Shown: positions 1 to 8,462 of the stretch, one piece after another | How the letters are laid out: each line of letters begins with the position of its first letter | Position numbering within the stretch: the first letter of the stretch is position 1 | From: Christensenella sp. UBA6406 | GTDB lineage: Bacteria; Bacillota; Clostridia; Christensenellales; UBA1242 | Assembly: GCA_002438625.1 (NCBI GenBank) | Contig: DJPS01000043.1 | Span: forward strand, 1 to 28,378 | Length of the DNA stretch: 28,378 nt | Reading direction: 5' to 3' | Translations under genes and position numbers: made by a program | The notes under the pieces: generated by a model | Database searches by the model: none | What the model was told of the DNA's origin: nothing | The model's input: the letters and a program-made list of their open reading frames with translations, nothing else

Positions 1-1
1 A

Positions 2-757
2 GCAAGTGGTGCGGTAGATAGTGCTGGCATAAATGTAAGTATTCCAGCAAGTGAAACCGCAACAGAAGATACGGCAAATTCAGTGGCAAGCATAACAATG
101 TGGGCAAGTGCATTCCCTGAGCCTGTACCTGAGCCAGAAACAGGTTCATTGGAAGGCATTTTAAAAATTGGTGTATTAGATGAAGCACAGAAAACTGCAA
201 TTATTGGTGGGGATACAAATTGCCCAAATGAATATGTAATACCATCATATGTAAAGAAGGGAACAGAAAAAGATAGTCAAGGTCGTCTTATTTGGTATTC
301 ATCAGCTGACAACTATAAAGGGCACGAAAGTGATAGTGATATCTATAAGGTAACAAAGATTACGGGAGGTCTTAGGAGGAATGGTTCAGAGTATTATGAA
401 GACGATGTCTCAGAGATAGCGTTTCCTGAAGCATTAACATCAATTGTAATTCCAAAAACTGTAACGAGTATAGACTGGGGTGCATTTGATGGATGTAGTA
501 GCCTAACAAGTGTAATAATACCAGAAGGAGTAACAAGTATAGGTCTTCACGCATTTAGAGGTTGTAGCAATCTAACGAGTATAACTATACCAGCAAGTGT
601 AACAAGTATAGGAATTCTTGCATTTTATTATTGTGGTCTAAAAATTATTAATTATGGTGGTACAAAGATTCAGTGGGAAAGTTTAATGAGTAGTACTAGT
701 AGTTGCATTCCTAGTGGAGTACAAGTTATTTGTAGTGATGGAACAATAACAATATAA
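2..757 (+). CDS. BspA-like leucine-rich-repeat surface protein, 3' end only
   Basis: The reading frame is open from the left edge of the window, so this is the C-terminal part of a longer gene; the GTG at 83 is only an internal codon. The visible part carries three consecutive repeats of about 23 residues of the LRR_5 (BspA/Treponema pallidum) type, with the pattern LTSxxIPxxVTSIxxxAFxxC between about 420 and 640. It ends with a short segment containing YGGTKIQW and VQVICSDG, typical of the tail of such arrays. Proteins of this family are usually secreted or surface-anchored and bind host or bacterial surfaces; the signal peptide or anchor would lie outside the window. The stop is TAA and a strong terminator follows 24 bases later. 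Family assignment is firm; ligand and exact role are unknown. Confidence 0.85.
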   Translation, partial: ASGAVDSAGINVSIPASETATEDTANSVASITMWASAFPEPVPEPETGSLEGILKIGVLDEAQKTAIIGGDTNCPNEYVIPSYVKKGTEKDSQGRLIWYSSADNYKGHESDSDIYKVTKITGGLRRNGSEYYEDDVSEIAFPEALTSIVIPKTVTSIDWGAFDGCSSLTSVIIPEGVTSIGLHAFRGCSNLTSITIPASVTSIGILAFYYCGLKIINYGGTKIQWESLMSSTSSCIPSGVQVICSDGTITI

Positions 758-781
758 GCTAAAAACAAAAGAAATAAGAAG

Positions 782-818
782 CATTGAAACTTTTAAAAAG
801 TGGTTTCAATGTTTTTTT
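782..818 (+). terminator. Rho-independent terminator of the LRR gene
   Basis: A perfect 9-bp stem (CATTGAAAC at 782-790 with GTTTCAATG at 803-811) encloses a 12-base loop and is followed by seven T residues (812-818). Confidence 0.9.
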
Positions 819-904
819 GTTGTGGGAAATGTGGAGTGGGATTAAAAGTGCGGTTGACTGTAAAAGAAATAAAAATGTAAATCTGCTTTATTGTTTTTGT
901 TAGG

Positions 905-1108
905 CTAAAGGCTTGTTATGGGCGGAAATGGGTGTTGAGCGAAAGTGTGCGGAGCGAACGGTTTGCGGGAGCGGTTGGGGTTGGGTTTGTTTGGGCGTGT
1001 GTGTGGGTGTTGTGGGATGTGGGGAGCGGAAGGAGTTCGCACGGCTTTGCATCTGTCGCAAGGGCGAGCGGGTTTGGGTAGCGTGGGGGTATGTAAGTGT
1101 TGTGGCGG
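905..1108 (+). repeat. G-rich non-coding island A
   Basis: This stretch differs sharply from its A+T-rich surroundings: it is rich in G and very poor in C on the plus strand, with many GGGTT, GTGTG and GAGCG motifs. A 67-codon open frame exists (913-1116), but its composition is low-complexity and it has no convincing ribosome binding site, so I treat it as non-coding. It resembles the complement of island B near 19.7-20.1 kb. A 14-base identical core lies at 950-963 and, inverted, at 19723-19736; the GT-rich block 973-1020 resembles the complement of 20010-20050. It abuts the 3' end of the minus-strand gene that ends at 1109. Confidence 0.55.
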
Positions 1109-1765
1109 TTAAGTGATTGATTTGGGGGTTATGGAGATTAGGGGCAGAGATTGAGATTGGGCGAAAATGTCTGGGGTTAGCGGTGCGTTTGTGAATGTGA
1201 TTGCTAAGTCTATGGTGAGTGATTTTAGTGCATAGAAAATGTTGGGGCTGTAAATATCATTATTAATTAATATTGCAACTTTTCCTAATCGGGTTTGATA
1301 GGTTGAAAGATTAAATTTTTTTTCAATGTCGCCTTCTTCATAAATATCAGTTAATGTGCCATTTGAGATTATTGCAACTGCACCATTTGTTGTTGATTGA
1401 ATTGTCTGTTGTACTTTTTGCTTCTTTATTAGTGGAACCATTGTTTCATCTGTTTGTGATTGACTTTCTTGTGTGTTTTGTTTTGGATTTAATGTGGGTT
1501 GCAAAATGTGAATAGCGTTATTTTCATAAAAAGTTTTAGTATTCATTTCATTTAAGTTTTTATTTGGTTCTGTGTTATTGTAGCATAATGTGAAATATGA
1601 AAAAATTAAGCAATTCAAATTTGTGGAAAGGCTGGTAAGGTAAGAGATTAAGTTGCTATCAAATATTGTTTCCGCTTGTTCTTTTGTGTCTTTTAAGTAG
1701 CAAAATATTATATCACTTTGTTTATATTCTATATCTTTCAAATTATTAACATATTGAATTAGCAT
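1109..1765 (-). CDS. Divergent carbon-nitrogen-hydrolase-like protein, probably inactive
   Basis: A 218-residue protein starting at ATG 1763-1765, preceded by the weak ribosome binding site AAAGGTAGG. The second half reads like the core of the nitrilase superfamily: NGAVAIISNGTLTDIYEEGD resembles the usual yNsaxvixxdG segment, and GKVAILINNDIYSP occupies the place of the GvxICyDxxfP nucleophile strand. The catalytic cysteine position is asparagine here, and no clear Glu or Lys of the catalytic triad is visible, so activity is unlikely. The middle (about residues 65-115) is hydrophilic and low in complexity. The protein is shorter than the usual 260-300 residues and its 3' end touches the G-rich island, which suggests C-terminal truncation. 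The family link is by eye only; otherwise it is a hypothetical protein. Stop TAA. Confidence 0.5.
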   Translation of the reverse strand: MLIQYVNNLKDIEYKQSDIIFCYLKDTKEQAETIFDSNLISYLTSLSTNLNCLIFSYFTLCYNNTEPNKNLNEMNTKTFYENNAIHILQPTLNPKQNTQESQSQTDETMVPLIKKQKVQQTIQSTTNGAVAIISNGTLTDIYEEGDIEKKFNLSTYQTRLGKVAILINNDIYSPNIFYALKSLTIDLAITFTNAPLTPDIFAQSQSLPLISITPKSIT

Positions 1766-2155
1766 TTAACCTACCTTTAATATTTTTAATTTTGTGTAAA
1801 TTTTGTAGCAATAGTTAGAATTTATGCAATGACACTTTTTGCTAATTTTTGTTGGTTCAGTTGAAAATTTTATTTTGCCGATTTATTTAAATATTATATG
1901 AATCATTTTATTTTGTTGTTAAATGGTTTTGTTGATAAAGAAAAATTGCAATAAAAAATAATAAATAAAAATACTGCTTTATTGAATTAAAATTTAAATT
2001 TGCTTACTTAAATGCAAAAAGATAATTAAATATATTGAAAAGTTTTCATTTTTTGTGTATAATAGGATTAATAAAGCTAAACTAAAATATATAAAGTGCA
2101 TTTTTTCATTTTATTATTTTGAATGATTTATCATTAAAGGGAGTTGCGTGCGTAA
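1766..2155. other. A+T-rich intergenic region between divergent genes
   Basis: No gene is seen. It separates the minus-strand gene ending its 5' side at 1765 from dusB. The only clear signal is the dusB promoter at 2035-2063; the rest is A+T-rich without a notable hairpin. Confidence 0.6.
2035..2063 (+). promoter_or_regulatory. Sigma-A-type promoter of dusB
   Basis: TTGAAA (2035-2040), a 17-base spacer and a perfect TATAAT (2058-2063). The predicted start of transcription near 2070 gives a leader of about 85 bases. Confidence 0.75.
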
Positions 2156-3091
2156 GTGAAGATTGGAAGCATAGAGTTTAAAACGGGAATATTTTTAGCA
2201 CCTATGGCATCTGTAACCGATGTAGGGTTCAGAAGTGTTTGCACGGATTTTGGTGCGGAACTAACATATAGTGAAATGGTGAGTGCGAAAGGGCTTTATT
2301 ATAGCAGTGAGAAAACGCAAGAACTTTTAGCCTTTGAAGATAATTGCAAAGCAAAGGCAGTTCAAATATTTGGCAACGACCCTGCAATTATGGCGGAAAT
2401 AGTTAAGGGGTTTGGGACAAAATATGATATAATTGATATCAATATGGGTTGCCCTGCACCTAAGGTTTTTAAAAATGGCGATGGTTGTGCATTAATGGGC
2501 AACATTGAACTTGCAAGAGAAATTATTTCCGCTTGTGTTAAAGTTTCGCAAGTGCCTATTACGGTTAAGTTTCGTAGTGGAATAGATGAAAATCATATAA
2601 ATGCCATTGAATTTGCTAAAATGTGCGAAAGTGCAGGGGCAAGTGCGATAACTTTGCATCCACGCACACGGGAGCAGTTTTATAGTGGTAAGGCTGATTA
2701 TGAATTGTTAAGGCGGGTTGTGCAAAGCGTGAACATTCCAGTTATAGGCAGTGGGGATGTGGTTGATATGCAGTCTTATATGCGGATGAAAGAAACGGGC
2801 GTAAGTGCGGTTATGATTGGTCGTGGTGCACTTGGAAACCCTGAGATTTTTAGCATTTTAAGCGGACAAAATGTGCCATATTCTAAATTTGATGCAGTAA
2901 AAAAACATATAGAGATTTTAAGAAAGTATTATAGTGATGATTATTTAACAAAATATTTACGCAAGCACTTTTTATGGTATGTAAGTGGCATTGATAATGT
3001 TAAGCAAATAAAGGCAAAACTTGCACTTTGCGATGATTTAAATGTGGCGTTGCAATTAATTAAAGATGCATTTAATCAAAGCGGATTGTAA
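2156..3091 (+). CDS. dusB: tRNA-dihydrouridine synthase (DusB family)
   Basis: This flavoenzyme reduces uridine to dihydrouridine in the D-loop of tRNAs using FMN and NADPH. The 311-residue protein has the family features in order: the N-terminal barrel strand FLAPMASVTDVGFR, the NMGCPAPK segment with the catalytic cysteine (about residue 100), VKFRSGID, HPRTREQFYSGKADY, the FMN-binding IPVIGSGDV, and MIGRGALGNPEIF; a short helical C-terminal domain follows. The start is GTG at 2156: an in-frame TAA lies immediately before it, and an AAAGGGAG ribosome binding site ends 12 bases upstream. The gene appears to stand alone behind its own promoter; cls follows after 109 bases with its own ribosome binding site. 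Dus paralogues are hard to separate by eye, so the B subtype is less certain than the family. Confidence 0.93.
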   Translation: MKIGSIEFKTGIFLAPMASVTDVGFRSVCTDFGAELTYSEMVSAKGLYYSSEKTQELLAFEDNCKAKAVQIFGNDPAIMAEIVKGFGTKYDIIDINMGCPAPKVFKNGDGCALMGNIELAREIISACVKVSQVPITVKFRSGIDENHINAIEFAKMCESAGASAITLHPRTREQFYSGKADYELLRRVVQSVNIPVIGSGDVVDMQSYMRMKETGVSAVMIGRGALGNPEIFSILSGQNVPYSKFDAVKKHIEILRKYYSDDYLTKYLRKHFLWYVSGIDNVKQIKAKLALCDDLNVALQLIKDAFNQSGL

Positions 3092-3200
3092 TTAATGTGG
3101 AGATAATTTAATCAATATAAAATTTATTTAAATATATAAATCAATTTTTAAAAGGCTAAAATTTTATTTTAAGGAAAGCAAAAGGAGGAATGAAACAATT

Positions 3201-4655
3201 ATGTCTTGGATAGCACTTGGAATAGTTTTATTTGTCAACTTAGTTTGTATTGGAACAATGATTTTCCTAGAAAGAAAAAATCCAAACTCTGTTTTAAGTT
3301 GGTCGCTTGTTATGACTTTTCTTCCTATGATTGGTTTCTTTATGTATTGCCTTTTGGGCAACAGTCTATCTATCAAAACGACTAAAATGATAAGGGAAAA
3401 GAGCATAAGAAGTAGAGAGTTTAAAGAACTTGTTGTAAATCAAAAACTTGGACTTGATGCAGGTGAATTGCCACTAAATGAAGTTGAGTTTACGCATAAG
3501 CAGTTAATAAGGCAAAATTTGCTAATGTCGCAATGTGCTTTAAGTCAAAACAATATAATTGATGTATTTTCAAAAGGTAAAGTTTTTATAGATAAATTGC
3601 TTGAAGATATCCAAAGTGCAAAAAAATCAATAAATATTTCATATTATATTTTTGCAACTGATAAAGTGGGAATGAAAGTGCTTGAAGCCTTGATAAGCAA
3701 AGCAAATGAAGGTGTTGAAGTTAATTTGCTTATAGATGCGGTTGGAAGCTTGAAGAGCAATAGAAAACACTTTAAAAGGCTTGTTAAAGCGGGTGGGAGA
3801 GTTGCAGAGTTTTTCCCACCACTTATGGGGTTTAGGCTTTTCAATTTAAAACTTAATTATAGAAACCATAGAAAGATTGTTGTTATAGATAACCAAATTG
3901 GCTACACGGGTGGCATAAACATAAGGGATGACCATATGGGAGGTGTGCAAAGGTTATCACCTTGGACTGATATGCAAATAAGAATAAGGGGAGATGCCGT
4001 TTTAGATTTGCAAAAGTTGTTTTTGGGCGATTTCCGCTATGCTTATAAGGGTAAAGATTTAGATGATGCAAATTTAATAAGATTTTTTGAAAAACCTGAA
4101 ATAGTTGGTGAAAGTGGCGTGCAAGTTGTTTATAGTGGCCCAGATGAAGAAGAGCAACAAATAAAGAAAAGTATGATTAAAATGATTATGTCCGCAAAGA
4201 AGTCAGTTGTGCTTGAAACGCCATATTTTGTGCCAGATGAATCTTTTACGGAAGCAATTAAAATTGCAAGTGCTTCAGGGGTTGATGTGAAGATAATCAC
4301 ACCGCAACTGCCCGATAAAAGAGTTGTTTATTATACATCGCTATCTTATTTGCGAGATATGGTTAATTGCGATGTTAAGGTTTATCAAAGGGAAGGTTTT
4401 TTACACTCTAAATGCTTGCTTGTGGATGATGAAATTTGCTTGATAGGCACTTGTAATGCGGACATACGGTCTTTTAAACTTAATTTTGAAGATGCGTGCA
4501 TAGTTTACGATAAAAAGTTTGCAGAGAATATTGCAAGAATTTGTGCTTATGATTTATCTTATAGTCAGCAAATTGATATGGTCTGGTTTAAAAAGTTGCC
4601 AATTAGGGTTAAAATGGGAAAATCATTTTTTAGATTATTCAGTGCAATTTTATAA
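3201..4655 (+). CDS. cls: Cardiolipin synthase (phospholipase D superfamily)
   Basis: The enzyme condenses two phosphatidylglycerol molecules into cardiolipin and glycerol at the cytoplasmic membrane. The 484-residue length matches bacterial Cls. Two N-terminal membrane segments (about residues 3-22 and 33-53, the PLDc_N domain) precede two phospholipase D domains. Each has its HKD motif: HRKIVVID starting at His223, followed by GYTGGINI, and HSKCLLVD starting at His402, followed by IGTCNADIRSF. The start ATG has an AAGGAGG ribosome binding site 12 bases upstream. The intergenic gaps before and after contain no obvious terminator, so read-through between dusB, cls and the metallophosphoesterase is possible. 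Nothing is unusual in the protein. Confidence 0.95.
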   Translation: MSWIALGIVLFVNLVCIGTMIFLERKNPNSVLSWSLVMTFLPMIGFFMYCLLGNSLSIKTTKMIREKSIRSREFKELVVNQKLGLDAGELPLNEVEFTHKQLIRQNLLMSQCALSQNNIIDVFSKGKVFIDKLLEDIQSAKKSINISYYIFATDKVGMKVLEALISKANEGVEVNLLIDAVGSLKSNRKHFKRLVKAGGRVAEFFPPLMGFRLFNLKLNYRNHRKIVVIDNQIGYTGGINIRDDHMGGVQRLSPWTDMQIRIRGDAVLDLQKLFLGDFRYAYKGKDLDDANLIRFFEKPEIVGESGVQVVYSGPDEEEQQIKKSMIKMIMSAKKSVVLETPYFVPDESFTEAIKIASASGVDVKIITPQLPDKRVVYYTSLSYLRDMVNCDVKVYQREGFLHSKCLLVDDEICLIGTCNADIRSFKLNFEDACIVYDKKFAENIARICAYDLSYSQQIDMVWFKKLPIRVKMGKSFFRLFSAIL

Positions 4656-4820
4656 TTTGAAATTTGCTTTTAAAGTTTTAATAAAGTTGATTTATGTTAA
4701 TTTATGTTGATATAGAATAAATTATTTATTGCATTACTGTTGAAATTTATCATTATAGTTTTTAAGCAAAATTATGGCAAAAGTTGAAAAAAAGGGAAAA
4801 ATAAAAGGATAAAAAATAAT

Positions 4821-5525
4821 ATGAGAATTTATGCAATAGCCGATTTACATTTAAGTTTATGTGGGCAAAAACCTATGGAAGTGTTTGGTGCAAATTGGGA
4901 TAATTATTTAGAAATAATAAAATCCGATTGGAATGAAAAGGTGGCGGATGATGATTTGGTTTTAATTGCAGGCGACATAAGCTGGGCAATGAAAATGGAG
5001 GAGTTTGACCTTGACTTAAAATTCTTTGAAGGTTTAAAGGGGAAAATAGTCTTTACAAGGGGCAACCACGATTATTGGTGGGATAGCATTTCAAAGGTGC
5101 GAAGTCATTTAAAACCAAATATGTACGCTATTCAAAATGATTGCTTGCGTTTTGAAAATGTGCTAATTTGTGGCACAAGGGGGTGGGTTATCCCTGAAAT
5201 GAACCAACCGCAAAGTGAAGAAGATGCAAAGATATATAATAGGGAAATTGAACGCACAACACTTTCTCTTAAAACTATGCAAAAGATGAGAAAGGATGGC
5301 GATAAGGTTATTTTTATGATTCATTATCCGCCTTTTAATTCAACAAGAAATCAAAATGAGTTTTTGGACTTGTTTGAAGAATATGGCGTTGATGTTGTTA
5401 TTTATGGGCATTTACACGGAAAGAATGTTAAGGCAAAATTACAAGAACATAGAAACGGAATAGATTTTTATTTAACATCAACTGACCAAATCAATCACCA
5501 TATGGTAGAGATAGATTTAAATTAA
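4821..5525 (+). CDS. Calcineurin-like metallophosphoesterase
   Basis: A 234-residue cytoplasmic protein with the full set of metal-binding motifs of the family: DLH (Asp8, His10), GDIS (Asp52), GNHD (Asn82-Asp84), HYPP (His168) and GHLHG (His197, His199). This layout matches the uncharacterised bacterial phosphohydrolases of the COG1768 type, whose substrate is not established. There is no signal peptide. The start ATG is preceded by AAAAGGAT. It lies 165 bases after cls on the same strand and is closed by a terminator at 5605-5633. Catalytic class is clear; substrate is unknown. Confidence 0.9.
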   Translation: MRIYAIADLHLSLCGQKPMEVFGANWDNYLEIIKSDWNEKVADDDLVLIAGDISWAMKMEEFDLDLKFFEGLKGKIVFTRGNHDYWWDSISKVRSHLKPNMYAIQNDCLRFENVLICGTRGWVIPEMNQPQSEEDAKIYNREIERTTLSLKTMQKMRKDGDKVIFMIHYPPFNSTRNQNEFLDLFEEYGVDVVIYGHLHGKNVKAKLQEHRNGIDFYLTSTDQINHHMVEIDLN

Positions 5526-5604
5526 TAGATTGATAAAATTTAATATTTGAATTTAAATATATGAAAAACAAATTTAGATAAATGTAAATTAATTATACGC
5601 AAAG

Positions 5605-5633
5605 AAAAGTCCAAATTGAATTGGACTTTTTTT
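5605..5633 (+). terminator. Rho-independent terminator after the metallophosphoesterase
   Basis: A 10-bp perfect stem (AAAAGTCCAA at 5605-5614 with TTGGACTTTT at 5621-5630), a 6-base loop, and a T run to 5633. Confidence 0.9.
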
Positions 5634-5689
5634 GTTATTTATGCATTGGTTAAAGTGTCTTGATTTAATTATTAAGATTATAAAGTGTT

Positions 5690-5878
5690 TTAAATAAAGG
5701 TTGTTATGGTTTGCGTGTTATTGTTGCGGTTGCAACAGCAGTTGCCATTGTTGTTTGTGTTTGCCATTAATGCTAAAAGCAAGATTAGCAAAATAATTGT
5801 GTTGTTGGCAAGGTCAATGTTTGTTGCTTGTGCAAGGACTGCAAGACCAATGATTAAAAGTATTTCCCAATTATTCAT
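5690..5878 (-). CDS. Small membrane peptide with Asn/Cys-rich tail
   Basis: A 62-residue peptide, not recognised. The start ATG (5876-5878) has a good AAAAGGAGT ribosome binding site about 12 bases upstream, which favours this frame over the overlapping plus-strand frame at 5706-5900. Two hydrophobic segments (about residues 6-16 and 25-39) are followed by a polar tail with Asn runs around three consecutive cysteines (NGNCCCNRNNN). Such short hydrophobic peptides with Asn/Cys-rich tails occur in spore-forming Firmicutes, but no function can be given. It is divergent from the arsR-like gene at 6040. Stop TAA. Confidence 0.6.
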   Translation of the reverse strand: MNNWEILLIIGLAVLAQATNIDLANNTIILLILLLALMANTNNNGNCCCNRNNNTQTITTFI

Positions 5879-5945
5879 TTTACAATTTTACTCCTTTTAA
5901 GACAAAAATATTGCTCATTAATTGACTATGCGACAAAATTCGTAA

Positions 5946-5974
5946 TTGTTACAACTTTTTTTGTATGGCATAAT
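5946..5974 (+). promoter_or_regulatory. Candidate promoter of the ArsR-family gene
   Basis: TTGTTA (5946-5951), a 17-base spacer and CATAAT (5969-5974), about 60 bases before the chosen start codon at 6040. No clear dyad operator was found around it. Confidence 0.45.
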
Positions 5975-6039
5975 TTAATTGATAAAAGAAATATTGCAAA
6001 ATGAAGAAAATTTATAAGAAGTTAAAGGAGAAAATAAAA

Positions 6040-6384
6040 ATGTATAATGAATGTTTAGCAGTAGATGAAAAGAAGCAAAATGATATTTTAAGTTACTTGC
6101 CAAGTCAAGAAGTTTTGGAGTTGCTTGCAGATTATTTTCAAGCATATAGCGACCCAACAAGAATAAAAATTTTGTCTGCACTTTCTATGAGTGAACTTTG
6201 TGTTAATGATATCAGCACACTTTTAAATATAAATCAAACAACGGTAAGTCATCAACTTAAACTTTTAAAAAATTTAAATGTGGTTAAGTTTAAAAGAGAT
6301 GGTAAAGTTATTTATTATTCTCTTGCGAATCATAATGTTAATGATATAATGTTAAATGGAGTAAATCATATTTTAAAATTTTAA
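6040..6384 (+). CDS. ArsR/SmtB-family transcriptional regulator
   Basis: A 114-residue winged-helix repressor of the family that senses metals or other small signals. The chosen start is ATG 6040: it has AAAGGAG at 6024-6030, nine bases upstream, whereas the upstream ATG at 6001 has no such site. The protein shows YSDPTRIKILSAL (helices 2-3), ELCVNDIS, the recognition helix NQTTVSHQLKLL and the wing KFKRDGKVIYYSL. Cysteines at residue 5 (NECLAV) and in ELC could form an alpha-3N-type metal site, but the second cysteine of the classical ELCVCD motif is asparagine. The alpha-5 histidine/aspartate site is also incomplete, so the ligand is uncertain. No transporter or efflux gene lies nearby, so the target cannot be read from context. 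Confidence 0.85.
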   Translation: MYNECLAVDEKKQNDILSYLPSQEVLELLADYFQAYSDPTRIKILSALSMSELCVNDISTLLNINQTTVSHQLKLLKNLNVVKFKRDGKVIYYSLANHNVNDIMLNGVNHILKF

Positions 6385-6502
6385 ATGTATATCTACATAT
6401 TTCAAATTGTAAAGTTTGTCAAATTTAATTAACAAGATAATTTATTCATTTAAAAGCAAAAATAACATTGCAAAGGTTTTAAATAGACCAAAACATAAGA
6501 AC

Positions 6503-6541
6503 AAAAAACCGCTATTTTATGGATTTCTAGCGGTTCTTTTT
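6503..6541. terminator. Bidirectional terminator between arsR-like gene and mnmG
   Basis: An 8-bp stem (AACCGCTA at 6507-6514 with TAGCGGTT at 6528-6535) is flanked by A residues on the left and by CTTTTT on the right, so it gives a U-run on both strands. It separates two convergent genes. Confidence 0.85.
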
Positions 6542-6626
6542 GCTTATATTTAATTATTTTTATCAATAATTGAAATTGATTTATTTAAATAATAAATTTT
6601 AATTTATTGCAACTTAAATTATTTAT

Positions 6627-8462
6627 CTATCTAAAATAACACAATAATATTGCAATGTCAGCAGGACTAACCCCACTTATTCTGCTTGCTTGTCCAATGC
6701 TAAGTGGCTTTATGTCATTAAGTTTTTGCCTTGCTTCTAGGCGTAGACCTTGAATAGAGTTATAGTCAAAATCTTGTGGAAGTTTTTTGTTTTCTTTATC
6801 CTGTGCTTCCTTTATTTGTAGTTGTTCTTTGGCAATATAACCTTCATATTTTAACTCTATGCTTAAATAATTTAAAACATCTTTTGAAATGCCTTCAAAT
6901 ACGCCTAAATGTTCTTGACAGTCGCTGGCATCAATATTGTTACGCTTTATAATTTGTGCTAAACTTATGCCACTTTTAGGCAAGTTTTCGTCTTTTAATT
7001 TAAATAATTCCTCAACTTTGGCGGGGCTGAAATTTTGGTTTAATTCGGCTTTTGCCTTTTCTAATTCGCTTAATTTATTTTCAAATATTTCTTGCCTTTC
7101 TTTGCTTGCTAGTCCACACTTAATGCCGTATGGGGTTAATCTTATATCTGCATTATCTTGCCTTAAATGTAATCTATATTCCGCACGGCTTGTCATCATT
7201 CTATATGGTTCGTTTGTGCCTTTTGTAACAAGGTCATCCACAAGCACGCCTATATAACTTGAATCTCTTGACAAAATCAATGGCTCTTTTCCTAGTGCTT
7301 TTAAGCCTGCATTTATGCCTGCAACAATGCCTTGTGCACCTGCTTCTTCATATCCACTGCTTCCGTTAATTTGCCCTGCAAAATAAAGTCCCTCAACGAG
7401 TTTTGATTCTAGGGTAGGTTTTAATTGAGTGCTATCAATGCAATCGTATTCTATAGCATAAGCATCTCTTAATATTTCACAATTTTCCATTCCTATAAGG
7501 CTATGATACATTTTATCTTGTACATCAATAGGCATTGAAGTGCTCATTCCTTGCACATAAAATTCCTTTGTTTCAAGTGATTCAGGTTCAAGGAAAATTT
7601 GGTGCCTATCTTTATCTGCAAATCGCACAATCTTAGATTCTATGGATGGGCAATAACGGGGGCCAATGCCCTTAATCTCACCACTGAACATTGGGCATCT
7701 ATCTAAATTTGCTTTAATTATATCGTGCGTTTTTGTTGTTGTGTAAGTTAAATAACATTTTGCAACATTTTTAGGTTTTTCTTTGGTTAAGAAACTAAAA
7801 CTTTGAATGTTGTCATCACCATTTTGTTCTTCCATTTTACTAAAATCTAGGCTATCTTTGTGCACTCTTGCGGGGGTGCCTGTTTTGAAACGCCTAATCT
7901 TAAAGCCTAAGTTTAGCAGGCTTTGGGTTAAATATGTTGCGTTTGCAAATCCGTTTGGACCAACTTCTTTTGTGTAAGGACCTATAATTATTTTGCTATT
8001 TAGATAAACGCCTGTGCAGACAACAATGCAATCCGCTTCATATGTTGCCCCTTGTGCAGTTTTTACGCCTATGACTTTGCCGTTTTCAACCAATATTCCG
8101 CTTGCTTCCGCTTGCTTAATGTGTAGGTTGTGGGTTGTTTCTAAGGTAAGTTTCATTGCGTTATGATATTTAACTTTATCCGCTTGAGCACGTAAACTTT
8201 GCACTGCTGGACCTTTTCCCATATTTAGCATTCTAAGTTGTATAAGTGTCTTATCTGCATTTACGCCCATTTCTCCACCAAGTGCATCTATCTCACATAC
8301 CAAATGCCCCTTTGCCGTTCCACCGATTGATGGGTTGCACGCCAAAAAAGCAATGCTATCTAAATTAAGTGTTAAAATTGTTGTTTCTATTCCCATTCTT
8401 GCTAATGCTAAACCCGCTTCACAACCTGCGTGTCCGCTTCCTATCACTATTGCCTTTTTCAT
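6627..8462 (-). CDS. mnmG: tRNA uridine-5-carboxymethylaminomethyl modification enzyme MnmG (GidA)
   Basis: MnmG is an FAD- and NADH-dependent protein that, as a complex with MnmE, installs the carboxymethylaminomethyl group on wobble U34 of tRNAs. The 611-residue protein starts with the FAD-binding GSGHAG (residues 8-13) and continues with the conserved CNPSIGGTAKG, GPRYCPSIE, GLYFAGQINGSSGYEEAGAQG (spaced in the usual place) and TSRAEYRL segments; the C-terminal helical domain is present. Length is slightly below the usual 620-630. The ATG has AAAGGAG about 13 bases upstream. In many Firmicutes mnmG follows mnmE directly; here mnmE lies about 18 kb away on the same strand and mnmG stands alone. 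Stop TAG. Confidence 0.97.
   Translation of the reverse strand: MKKAIVIGSGHAGCEAGLALARMGIETTILTLNLDSIAFLACNPSIGGTAKGHLVCEIDALGGEMGVNADKTLIQLRMLNMGKGPAVQSLRAQADKVKYHNAMKLTLETTHNLHIKQAEASGILVENGKVIGVKTAQGATYEADCIVVCTGVYLNSKIIIGPYTKEVGPNGFANATYLTQSLLNLGFKIRRFKTGTPARVHKDSLDFSKMEEQNGDDNIQSFSFLTKEKPKNVAKCYLTYTTTKTHDIIKANLDRCPMFSGEIKGIGPRYCPSIESKIVRFADKDRHQIFLEPESLETKEFYVQGMSTSMPIDVQDKMYHSLIGMENCEILRDAYAIEYDCIDSTQLKPTLESKLVEGLYFAGQINGSSGYEEAGAQGIVAGINAGLKALGKEPLILSRDSSYIGVLVDDLVTKGTNEPYRMMTSRAEYRLHLRQDNADIRLTPYGIKCGLASKERQEIFENKLSELEKAKAELNQNFSPAKVEELFKLKDENLPKSGISLAQIIKRNNIDASDCQEHLGVFEGISKDVLNYLSIELKYEGYIAKEQLQIKEAQDKENKKLPQDFDYNSIQGLRLEARQKLNDIKPLSIGQASRISGVSPADIAILLCYFR

Noticed and set aside
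913..1116. 67-codon frame inside island A
   Set aside because: Low-complexity G-rich composition, no ribosome binding site and no recognisable domain.
5706..5900. Plus-strand frame opposite the small membrane peptide
   Set aside because: It has no ribosome binding site and its composition mirrors the minus-strand gene, which does have one.
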